Shown piece after piece: positions 1 through 6,379 of a DNA stretch of 9,743 bases. A program made the position numbers and the translations under genes. Source of the stretch: Pseudomonadota bacterium. Lineage in GTDB: Bacteria; Pseudomonadota; Alphaproteobacteria; Sphingomonadales; Sphingomonadaceae. The stretch is taken from NCBI GenBank assembly GCA_030271595.1, contig JARXKO010000040.1, positions 1 through 9,743 of the forward strand, given 5' to 3'. Positions within the stretch are counted from its first letter, which is position 1. Each line of letters begins with the position of its first letter. The notes beneath the pieces are model-generated. The model did not search any database. It had not been told where the DNA came from and was given only the letters and a program-made list of their open reading frames with translations.

Positions 1-297
1 GCGATCATGCGCGAAACCGGCTGCCCGGTGGTGTTCGACGCGACCCATTCGGTGCAATTGCCGGGCGGGCAGGGGACATCGAGCGGCGGCCAGCGCGAAT
101 TCGTCCCGGTGCTGTCGCGCGCCGCGGTCGCGGCCGGCATTGCGGGGCTGTTCATGGAAACCCACCCCGATCCCGCCAACGCCTTGTCCGACGGTCCCAA
201 TGCGTGGCCGCTCGAGCGGATGGAAAGCCTGCTGACGACGCTCGTCGATCTCGACCGGCGGGTGAAGGAGGCAGGGTTCGAGGAAATGCACGGGTGA
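1..297 (+). CDS. kdsA: 3-deoxy-8-phosphooctulonate synthase (KdsA), C-terminal part
   Basis: This is the last 98 codons of a gene cut by the left window edge; the reading frame is open from base 1. KdsA condenses phosphoenolpyruvate with arabinose-5-phosphate to make Kdo-8-phosphate, the committed cytoplasmic step of Kdo synthesis for lipopolysaccharide or capsule. Seen directly are the highly conserved family blocks [30 protein letters not shown] and [11 protein letters not shown]. From family knowledge these carry the His, Glu and Asp that line the metal/substrate site. The N-terminal residue that separates metal-dependent (Cys) from metal-independent (Asn) enzymes lies outside the window. 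The family is about 280 residues, so roughly one third is present. The TGA stop (295-297) overlaps the GTG start of the next gene, which implies translational coupling. Identification is very secure. Confidence 0.96.
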   Translation, partial: AIMRETGCPVVFDATHSVQLPGGQGTSSGGQREFVPVLSRAAVAAGIAGLFMETHPDPANALSDGPNAWPLERMESLLTTLVDLDRRVKEAGFEEMHG

Positions 298-1172
298 AGC
301 CGGCGGTCTTCATCCAGGCCAATGCGCGGCAGATGATCGGCGCCAGGATTTCCGCCTACAGCTACGCCCGCAACAGCAAGCGCGCCGACGACTTCGACGT
401 TCACATCATCGACGCGGCCGACTTTCCGCGGCTGATGCTTACCGGCCAGTCGGTCGTGCGCGGCGGCCATATCCGCGCGTGGGACCCCGATGACCTTCAG
501 AGCTTTACCCCGCTGCGGTTTGCGCCGCCGACGCTGATGAGCTTCGCCGGCCGGGCGCTGGTCACCGATCCCGATTGCTTCGCGGTCGGCGATGTCGCCG
601 AACTCCTGTTCGATCACGATATGGGCGGCATGGCGATCGCGGCGGTGCCACGCCCGGGGCACAATCACGACCCCGACTATATCGCGTCCTCGGTCATGCT
701 GCTCGATTGCGCCCAGCTCGGACATTGGGATTTCGAGGCCCTGCTCGACCGGCTGTTCGCGCACGGCATGGATTATGTCGACTGGATGCAGCTCAAATAT
801 GAAAAGCGATCGACCATTGCCGCGCTGCCACCACAATGGAACAGCTTCGATAGGCTCGAGCCCGGCACCGCGATCCTCCACACCACCAAGCGGCGGACTC
901 AGCCGTGGAAAAGCGGCCTGCCGGTCGATTATACCTTGCGCGAAAGCGGCCCGCTCGACCTTCTCCGCCGGTTCGTCAGCCGCCGCTACGAGCGGCATCC
1001 AGACCAGCGCCAGGAGGCGTTTATCTACGCATTGCTGGCCGAGATGGTCGATGGCGCTATGCTGACCAGGGACGAACTGGTGAGCGAAATGGCGGCGGAT
1101 CACATCCGTCATGACAGCCTCGAGCTGATCGAGCGCTATCGCGGCTGGTCATTCATCGAACAGGTCGCCTAG
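294..1172 (+). CDS. putative GT8-like (GT-A fold) glycosyltransferase, function unassigned
   Basis: This encodes a 292-residue soluble protein with no signal peptide or membrane segment. I choose the GTG at 294 because it overlaps the kdsA stop (GTGA) and has GAGGAA (280-285) 8 bases upstream. An in-frame ATG at 204 would put 30 low-complexity residues inside kdsA. I do not recognise a named family by eye, but the layout resembles glycosyltransferase family 8. It has a short N-terminal strand (VFIQAN, 5-10), an acidic DPD (92-94) within [18 protein letters not shown] where GT8 enzymes carry the metal-binding DxD, a SSVMLLD segment (132-138) like the GT8 'NAGVLLID' stretch, and H196 followed by PWK (204-206) like the GT8 C-terminal His...KPW motif. 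The coupling to kdsA suggests a role in surface polysaccharide or glycolipid assembly. Donor and acceptor are unknown. The 3' end overlaps the convergent ELM1-type gene by 24 bases. The gene is certain; the function is inference. Confidence 0.8.
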   Translation: MKPAVFIQANARQMIGARISAYSYARNSKRADDFDVHIIDAADFPRLMLTGQSVVRGGHIRAWDPDDLQSFTPLRFAPPTLMSFAGRALVTDPDCFAVGDVAELLFDHDMGGMAIAAVPRPGHNHDPDYIASSVMLLDCAQLGHWDFEALLDRLFAHGMDYVDWMQLKYEKRSTIAALPPQWNSFDRLEPGTAILHTTKRRTQPWKSGLPVDYTLRESGPLDLLRRFVSRRYERHPDQRQEAFIYALLAEMVDGAMLTRDELVSEMAADHIRHDSLELIERYRGWSFIEQVA

Positions 1173-2189
1173 CCGCTGCTTGAGCGCCGTAACGGCCAGC
1201 GCCATCGGCTCCTCGAATTTGCCGCGCTTGGGATGATCGACGGTCCCGGCCAGCCCGCGCTGCTCGATATCCGCCCAGAACCGGCGAAGGTCGCGTAGGC
1301 GCGAGGTTGCGGGATCGGGGCCAAGGCGCCTGCGGCCGCGCGCGTCGGGTTTGACCGGGATCAGCCCGACGGGCTTGCCGGTCAGCACGGCCTCCGAAAT
1401 CATCGAGACGCTGTCGGCGGTGACATAATGCTCGTCGGCATCGGCCAGCGCGACCGCATAGCGGATTGCGCCCTCGTCGATCAGCACCGCTCCGGCGGCG
1501 GCGCGGACAAGCTCGAGCGCCGCTCGAGGCGTGCGCTGGCTACCGATCGCGATCAGGGTGCCGCCCAATTCGCTGGCCCGATTGGTGAGGATGCGCAGCG
1601 CCGCACCGAGCGCGGACATATCCAGCCGCCACATCGGCGCCGTGCCGCCGAGCGACAGCAGCAGATGCGGCCGCGGCCAGCGCTCGAGCATCGCTTTCTC
1701 TGCGGCGTCCGGCAGCGGCGCGGTGCGAAACCGATTGAGGGTCAGCGGCAAGCGCAGCACATTCTCGCCGTCTGGCACGGGATATTGCCGGGTCGTGATC
1801 ACCAGGTCGAACAGGCGGTTGGCGGCGCGCGGATGGCCGAGGCGGACGATCCGGGTCTCGCCGTGATTCTGGCGCTTTATCCAGCGCGCAACCGGCACCG
1901 TTCGCCGGCCAATGCCAATCACCAGATCGGGCCACGGCGGCTGCAGCCAGCGGCGACTGCCGGGCGTCAAATGGCCGAGGCCTGTAGGGAAAAGCTTCAT
2001 CCACAACCGCGCGAGCCGGCCGTAGCGAATGGTTCGGGTTTCGAACGGAATGCCAAGCGCTTCGCCGAGCGCGAGCAGCTGATTATTGTCGCCGCGCCGG
2101 TGGCCCAGGAGCACCCAGATCCGCGGGCTGGTCACCGCGGCCGTATTGTGCCGGGTCCGGCCGATACCAGTATTTGCTCGGGGCTGCAT
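1149..2189 (-). CDS. ELM1/GtrOC1-family putative glycosyltransferase (mitochondrial fission ELM1-like)
   Basis: This encodes 346 residues of the ELM1 family (formerly DUF1022), named after the plant mitochondrial fission protein and common in alphaproteobacteria. Bacterial members are treated as putative GT-B-like glycosyltransferases with no firmly known reaction. Visible family features are the N-terminal RIWVLLGHRRGDNNQLLALG (about 23-42), a PDLVIGIGRRTVPVARWI segment, LLLSLGGTAPMW in mid-protein (start of the second Rossmann-like half), and TADSVSMISEAVLTGKPVGL from residue 257, which resembles the nucleotide-sugar binding region of GT-B enzymes. The gene starts 15 bases after the stop of the EF-G-like gene and probably shares its transcript. 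The start is uncertain: the ATG at 2189 has no clear Shine-Dalgarno, and a GTG at 2135 (residue 19) just before the conserved block is a possible alternative, also without one. The 3' end runs 24 bases into the convergent glycosyltransferase-like gene. Confidence 0.87.
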   Translation of the reverse strand: MQPRANTGIGRTRHNTAAVTSPRIWVLLGHRRGDNNQLLALGEALGIPFETRTIRYGRLARLWMKLFPTGLGHLTPGSRRWLQPPWPDLVIGIGRRTVPVARWIKRQNHGETRIVRLGHPRAANRLFDLVITTRQYPVPDGENVLRLPLTLNRFRTAPLPDAAEKAMLERWPRPHLLLSLGGTAPMWRLDMSALGAALRILTNRASELGGTLIAIGSQRTPRAALELVRAAAGAVLIDEGAIRYAVALADADEHYVTADSVSMISEAVLTGKPVGLIPVKPDARGRRRLGPDPATSRLRDLRRFWADIEQRGLAGTVDHPKRGKFEEPMALAVTALKQRLGDLFDE

Positions 2190-2204
2190 GCAAGGACAGC
2201 CAAT

Positions 2205-4241
2205 TCAGGCCGGTTCGGCAACCCGCGGCTGGACGACCTTGTCGGCGAGCGTCCCGTTGAGCTCGGACAAATGGTCGAATTCGGATTCGTAGGAGGCCAG
2301 GCCCTGGCTCTGCGAGCGCAATTCGGCCTCGAGCCCGGATAATTCCGCCTCGGGCAGCAAGGCCTCGACCCGGTCCCACCCGGTCCAGCCGTCGCGCGGG
2401 CCCATGCCCAGCATCTGCCCGCGCCGCCCAGCGACCGCCGAGGTGATCCGGCTGGTCGCGCTCGACGGGCAAACGACGGTCAATTTGTGGATTGGTTCGA
2501 GCAGGTGGGGCTGAGCGGCGTGCAACGCCTCCTGCATCGCCATCCGCCCGGCCAGGCGGAAGGCGAGCTCGGAACTGTCGACGCTATGGTAGCTGCCGTC
2601 GATCAGGGTCACCGAGCAATCGACCACCGGGAAGCCGAGCGGCCCCTTGGCGGTGGCTTCACGGACTCCCTCCTCGACCGCCGGAATCCATTGCTTGGGG
2701 ACCGCGCCGCCGGTGATTTTCTCATCGAACTTCAGGCCCGACCCGCGCGGCAGCGGCTTGACCTCGATGATCACGTCGCCGAACTGGCCGTGGCCACCCG
2801 ACTGCTTCTTGTGACGGCCCTTCTGGGTGACCGGCCGGCGGATCGATTCGCGATAGCCGATCGTCGGCGCGTGCGACTTCACCTCGACCCCGAAGCGCCG
2901 CTTCAGTCGCGCGATGACGGTGCCCAGATGCTCGTCATTGACCCCGCGCAGGCGCAGCTCGTGATTGGCGTCGTCATGTTCGACGACCAGTGCGCAATCC
3001 TCCTCCAGCAGGCGCTGCAGCGCGCCCGACAGTTTGACATCGTCCTTGCGGTCGGCGGGCTCGATCGCCTGGGCGCAATTGCGCGCCGGGAGGGCGATGT
3101 CGACCGGCGGCGGTGTCGCACCGCTCGTCAGCCATTCGCCGGCCTTCGCCCCGTCGACCTTGGCCACGGCCACGATATCGCCATTGCGCGCGACACTGAC
3201 CTTGTGGGTCTTTTCGCCTTGAACGCCGAACAAGGCGGCGAGGCGGGCATGACCCCCGTCGGCGCTCTTGAGCTCGGCGCCTTCCTTGATTTCCCCGCCA
3301 AGGGCGCGAGCCATGGCCAGCCTGCCGATCGAGCCGTGGACGATCTTGAACGCATACATCGCAGCGTCAGTGACGCCGAGGCGGCTGGCCGCGGCGGCGG
3401 GTCCGGGCACTTCGTGGCGCAGCGCTTTCAACAGGCGGCGCACGCCCCAGGAGCTGGCGGCCGACCCGAACAGCACAGAAATGCCGAGGTTCTCGCCGGT
3501 TTCGCGGGCCAGGTCGTGGAATACCTTTTCCGGCGCCGGCACCTGGTCCATCAGCAATTGCTCGAGCAATTCATCGTCGTGGTCGGCCAATTGCTCGAGC
3601 ATGTGGGTGCGCGCTTCGCTTTCGCGGTCGAGGACGTCGCTCGGGATTTCGATCCGCTCGCTTTCCTTGCCGGGTCGGTATTTGAACGCTCGCTCGAGCG
3701 CCAGATCGATGAACCCGCTGACCTTTTCGCCGTCCCAGATCGGTACCTGGCGGGCGATCAGCGGCGACACGCTCATCGGCTGCAGCGCGGACAGCAAGTC
3801 GCGGATGCGGCCGTGGGCCTGGTCGATGCGGTTGGCGAAAATGATGTGGGGGATGCCGAGCTCGTCGAGCGCGCGCAGCGCCGGCGCGGCCAGCGGGGCG
3901 CGTGCGGGATCGGGGTCGACGACGACGATCGCGACATCGGCGATCGCCAGCGCGCGTGCGCCGTCGGCCGAAAAGCCGACCGATCCGGGGCAATCGAGGA
4001 TCGCAAAATGATCGCCGAGATAGTCGAAATGATAGAGATTGGTTTCGGTCGATCCGCCGCGCGCGCGGGCTTCGGGAGAGAAATCGCCGATGCTGGAGCC
4101 AGTGGCCGTCGAACCCAGTCGGTCGGTCGCGCCGGCCGCGAACAGCATCGCTTCGGCAAGGCTGGTTTTTCCCGCGCCGGCGGGTCCCACCAGCGCGATG
4201 ACTCGAGTGCCTTTGGTTGCTCCAGCGCCATTGTCCGACAT
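2205..4241 (-). CDS. EF-G-like translational GTPase (EF-G paralogue)
   Basis: This encodes a 678-residue protein with the full elongation factor G layout, of the alphaproteobacterial EF-G-like branch rather than housekeeping FusA. The P-loop is GPAGAGKTS (19-27, K25), the G3 motif is DCPG (83-86) and G4 is NRID (137-140; NKxD in canonical EF-G). Domain II is near 290-385 and domain III follows. Domain IV starts around GYRESIRR/HGQFGDV (about 455-490) and keeps the tip loop GSYHSVDSSE near residue 550. Domain V begins after LLEPIHKLTVV. The switch I segment reads ARGGSTETN in place of EF-G's RGITI. By homology it binds the ribosome and hydrolyses GTP; whether it translocates, recycles ribosomes or acts under stress is not known from sequence. 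The ATG at 4241 has GGGAGAG 6 bases upstream. It lies downstream of rpoH with its own candidate promoter and leader hairpin, and upstream of the ELM1-type gene. The symbol fusA is avoided because this is a paralogue. Confidence 0.92.
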   Translation of the reverse strand: MSDNGAGATKGTRVIALVGPAGAGKTSLAEAMLFAAGATDRLGSTATGSSIGDFSPEARARGGSTETNLYHFDYLGDHFAILDCPGSVGFSADGARALAIADVAIVVVDPDPARAPLAAPALRALDELGIPHIIFANRIDQAHGRIRDLLSALQPMSVSPLIARQVPIWDGEKVSGFIDLALERAFKYRPGKESERIEIPSDVLDRESEARTHMLEQLADHDDELLEQLLMDQVPAPEKVFHDLARETGENLGISVLFGSAASSWGVRRLLKALRHEVPGPAAAASRLGVTDAAMYAFKIVHGSIGRLAMARALGGEIKEGAELKSADGGHARLAALFGVQGEKTHKVSVARNGDIVAVAKVDGAKAGEWLTSGATPPPVDIALPARNCAQAIEPADRKDDVKLSGALQRLLEEDCALVVEHDDANHELRLRGVNDEHLGTVIARLKRRFGVEVKSHAPTIGYRESIRRPVTQKGRHKKQSGGHGQFGDVIIEVKPLPRGSGLKFDEKITGGAVPKQWIPAVEEGVREATAKGPLGFPVVDCSVTLIDGSYHSVDSSELAFRLAGRMAMQEALHAAQPHLLEPIHKLTVVCPSSATSRITSAVAGRRGQMLGMGPRDGWTGWDRVEALLPEAELSGLEAELRSQSQGLASYESEFDHLSELNGTLADKVVQPRVAEPA

Positions 4242-4290
4242 ATGCGACTCTCCCTCGTCCGGTTCACGGGCGCGCGAGTCGCTGCGGAGG

Positions 4291-4304
4291 TGCGCTCTCG
4301 CGCA
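4291..4304 (-). other. short perfect hairpin in the leader of the EF-G-like gene
   Basis: On the minus strand TGCGC-GAGA-GCGCA forms a perfect 5-bp GC-rich stem closed by a GAGA tetraloop of the stable GNRA type. It lies about 50 bases upstream of the EF-G-like start codon and about 25 bases after the predicted transcription start, so it would sit in the 5' untranslated region. There is no U-tract, so it is not a standard terminator for rpoH. It could stabilise the transcript or be incidental in GC-rich DNA. Confidence 0.3.
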
Positions 4305-4336
4305 GTTGAAGATTTCACCGTCGAACGGTTTTGCGG

Positions 4337-4365
4337 ATTATGCAAGGGGCGGGTGCGTTGGACAA
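4337..4365 (-). promoter_or_regulatory. candidate sigma-70-type promoter for the EF-G-like gene
   Basis: Read on the minus strand, a -35 hexamer TTGTCC (4365-4360) is followed by a spacer of exactly 17 bases and a -10 hexamer CATAAT (4342-4337), matching TTGACA/TATAAT at 4 of 6 and 5 of 6 positions. Transcription would begin near 4330 and give a leader of about 89 bases before the ATG at 4241. The site lies in the 161-base gap after rpoH, the longest gene-free stretch in the window, where a promoter is expected. It would let the EF-G-like gene and the ELM1-type gene be expressed independently of rpoH. Confidence 0.55.
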
Positions 4366-4402
4366 AGCCAGCGCGCGTCCCCGGTCTTGCCGACGGTCGA
4401 AT

Positions 4403-5311
4403 TCAGGCGGCGGGGAGCAATCTCCGCTCGCCGGCGAGGCGCAGCAGCGCGGCCTGCAGCTTCTCAAACGCGCGCACCTCGATCTGGCGGATGCGTTCGC
4501 GGCTGACGCCATAGACCTGGCTCAATTCCTCGAGCGTCTTGGGCTCGTCGGCCAGGCGGCGCTCGGCGAGGATGTGCTTTTCGCGGTCGTTCAAAGATTC
4601 CATTGCCGACACCAAAAGGTCGTGGCGGACCCGGCTTTCTTCATCCTCGGCGATCAATTCGTCCTGCAGCGGGCCATTGTCGACAAGGAAGTCCTGCCAC
4701 TGGTTCTCGGCGCCCTCATCGCCCTTGAGCGGGGCGTTGAGGCTGGTGTCGCCGCCCATCGCCATGCGCCGGTTCATGCTGATGACTTCGGCTTCGGTGA
4801 CGCCCAGATCGGTCGCGATCTTGGTGACGTCGGCGGGTTTCATGTCGCCGTCCTCGAAGGCGTCGATCTGGTTCTTCATCCGGCGCAGGTTGAAGAACAA
4901 TTTCTTCTGCGCCGCGGTGGTGCCGATCTTGACCAGGCTCCACGAGCGCAGGATGAATTCCTGGATCGAGGCGCGGATCCACCACATTGCATACGTGGCG
5001 AGGCGGAAGCCGCGGTCGGGCTCGAATTTCTTCACGCCCTGCATGAGGCCGATATTGCCCTCGCTGATCAGCTCGCTGACCGGCAGCCCATAGCCACGAT
5101 AGCCCATCGCGATCTTGGCCACGAGGCGAAGATGCGAATTGACCAGCTTTGCTGCCGCTTCGGTGTCCTCATGCTCGCGCCAGCGCTTGGCGAGCATATA
5201 TTCCTCCTCGGGGGCGAGGATCGGGAATTTCTTGATTTCGCTCAGATAGCGGTTGAGCCCGGCCTCTCCGCCGGACGCGGGGATCGAGACGATTCCTCGT
5301 TTTTCAGCCAT
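4403..5311 (-). CDS. rpoH: RNA polymerase heat-shock sigma factor RpoH (sigma-32)
   Basis: This encodes 302 residues, the usual length for alphaproteobacterial RpoH. It directs RNA polymerase to heat-shock and other stress promoters (chaperones, proteases). Region 1.2 is near 19-48. Region 2 runs about 55-125 and contains LVNSHLRLVAKIA, the core-binding SELISEGNIGLMQGVKKFEP, and the -10 recognition/melting block FRLATYAMWWIRASIQEFI. The RpoH box QKKLFFNLR (135-143), diagnostic for this subfamily and implicated in core binding and regulated turnover, is intact. Region 4 ends with the helix-turn-helix SRERIRQIEVRAFEKLQ (about 270-286), which reads the -35 element. The ATG at 5311 has GGGAG at a long spacing of 12 bases. 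It lies 58 bases downstream of rluD, an order common in alphaproteobacteria. Many members of the class carry two RpoH copies; the window cannot show whether this is the only one. Confidence 0.97.
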   Translation of the reverse strand: MAEKRGIVSIPASGGEAGLNRYLSEIKKFPILAPEEEYMLAKRWREHEDTEAAAKLVNSHLRLVAKIAMGYRGYGLPVSELISEGNIGLMQGVKKFEPDRGFRLATYAMWWIRASIQEFILRSWSLVKIGTTAAQKKLFFNLRRMKNQIDAFEDGDMKPADVTKIATDLGVTEAEVISMNRRMAMGGDTSLNAPLKGDEGAENQWQDFLVDNGPLQDELIAEDEESRVRHDLLVSAMESLNDREKHILAERRLADEPKTLEELSQVYGVSRERIRQIEVRAFEKLQAALLRLAGERRLLPAA

Positions 5312-5369
5312 TTGTCGTCTTCACTCCCTTTCGCCGTCGCGGGGATTGGCCGCACTAGCGTCTAAAATC

Positions 5370-6326
5370 CTATACACCAAGCGCAGTGAACAGTTGCTGC
5401 ATGTCCGCCGGCAGTGGCGATGTGAACGCCATCCGCGCCTTCGTCACCGGGTGGATGAACCCGAGTTCGGCGGCGTGCAGCGCTTGCCGCTTGAAGTGCA
5501 GCCGCTGCAACAGCTCGCGCACCCGCTGGTGCGGCGCGCGGCCGTACACCTGGTCGCCAAGCAACGGGTGGCCGATCGAGGCCATGTGGACCCGGACCTG
5601 ATGCGTGCGGCCGGTTTCCAGGCGGCACTCGACCAAGGATGCATCGCGGAATATCTTCTTTACCTGCCAGTGCGTTACGGCGCGTTTCCCACGTCCATCC
5701 TTAACTACTGCGACCTTCTTGCGGTCGTGGCTTGAGCGCGCCAGCGGAGCATCGACCAACCCCTTGGCCTGGCTCGGCACACCGGCGACGATCGCCTGAT
5801 AGCGGCGCTCGATCGAATGGTCGGCGAATTGCCGTGCAAGCCCTTCATGGGCGACGTCGGTCTTGGCGACCACCAGCAGCCCCGAGGTGTCCTTGTCGAT
5901 ACGGTGGACGATCCCCGGCCGGGCGACCCCGCCGATGCCCGACAGGCTGCCCTGGCAATGGTGGAGCAAGGCGTTGACGAGCGTCCCGTCGAGATTGCCC
6001 GCGGCGGGGTGAACGACCAGGCCGGCGGGCTTGTCGACCACCAGCAGATGTTCGTCCTCGAACGCGATGGTCAGGGGAATGTCCTGGGCTTCATTGTGCG
6101 CTGCGGCCGGTTCGGGGATGGCGAGGGTCAATTGCTCGTCGCCGCGGACCTTGACTGCGGGATCGCGCACCAGCGCTCCGGCCTGATCCACCGCGCCGCT
6201 CCGGATCAGCGCCTTGATCCGCTCTCGCGACAAGGTCGGAACCGCGGCGGCAAGCGCGCGATCGAGCCGCCAGCCATGCTGGTCTGGACCGAGTTGAACC
6301 TCGACGGTGATCTGCCCCCCGGCCAT
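5370..6326 (-). CDS. rluD: 23S rRNA pseudouridine synthase RluD
   Basis: This encodes 318 residues of the RluA/RluD family. The enzyme isomerises uridines to pseudouridine; RluD acts on helix 69 of 23S rRNA (positions 1911/1915/1917, E. coli numbering), which is important for ribosome assembly and termination. An S4 RNA-binding domain is visible near 19-70 (RLDRALAAAVPTLSRERIKA). The catalytic domain begins with LLVVDKPAGLVVHPAAGN (94-111) and holds the signature HRIDKDTSGLLVVAK, with D144 as the catalytic aspartate. GRTHQVRVHMASIGHPLLGD is the conserved C-terminal block. The assignment to RluD rather than RluA or RluC rests on the S4 domain, the 'IVHRIDKDTSGLLVVAKT' form and adjacency to rpoH. 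The ATG at 6326 has no clear Shine-Dalgarno, so the exact start is less certain. It lies 53 bases after the serine hydrolase gene. Confidence 0.95.
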   Translation of the reverse strand: MAGGQITVEVQLGPDQHGWRLDRALAAAVPTLSRERIKALIRSGAVDQAGALVRDPAVKVRGDEQLTLAIPEPAAAHNEAQDIPLTIAFEDEHLLVVDKPAGLVVHPAAGNLDGTLVNALLHHCQGSLSGIGGVARPGIVHRIDKDTSGLLVVAKTDVAHEGLARQFADHSIERRYQAIVAGVPSQAKGLVDAPLARSSHDRKKVAVVKDGRGKRAVTHWQVKKIFRDASLVECRLETGRTHQVRVHMASIGHPLLGDQVYGRAPHQRVRELLQRLHFKRQALHAAELGFIHPVTKARMAFTSPLPADMQQLFTALGV

Positions 6327-6344
6327 TCAGGCAATGTGGGAGCC

Positions 6345-6354
6345 GTTGATCAAC
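6345..6354. repeat. 10-bp palindrome GTTGATCAAC between the hydrolase gene and rluD
   Basis: The 53-base gap upstream of rluD contains the perfect palindrome GTTGATCAAC, flanked on the + strand by a second related half, CGTTCAACC. It could be an operator or part of an rluD promoter region. There is no T-tract to make it a terminator. A 10-bp palindrome can occur by chance, so this is recorded only as visible structure. Confidence 0.25.
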
Positions 6355-6379
6355 CGTTCAACCGGCGGCGGGTGAAATC

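Noticed and set aside
204..293. A 30-codon N-terminal extension of the GT8-like gene from ATG 204
   Set aside because: It lies wholly within kdsA and encodes charged low-complexity residues. The GTG at 294 has GAGGAA at good spacing and couples to the kdsA stop.
1428..2342. A 304-codon open frame on the + strand opposite the ELM1-type gene
   Set aside because: It crosses two real minus-strand genes and the gap between them, and has no recognisable motif.
4366..4402. A rho-independent terminator after rpoH
   Set aside because: I see no stable stem followed by a U-tract on the minus strand between the rpoH stop and the next promoter.
2487..4514. A 675-codon open frame on the + strand opposite the EF-G-like gene and the end of rpoH
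   Set aside because: It is antisense to a clear EF-G-like protein, its translation shows no recognisable domain and is rich in Arg/Gly/Ala/Asp as expected from GC-rich antisense, and it runs through the rpoH-EF-G gap.
4331..5365. A 344-codon open frame on the + strand opposite rpoH
   Set aside because: RpoH on the minus strand is certain, and the antisense product is low-complexity with no family signature.
5361..5398. A possible rpoH promoter with TATAGG (minus strand, 5374-5369) as -10, overlapping the rluD stop
   Set aside because: No acceptable -35 hexamer is found 16-18 bases upstream (CAACTG, GCAACT or AGCAAC), so I do not list it as a promoter, although an rpoH start in this gap is likely on general grounds.
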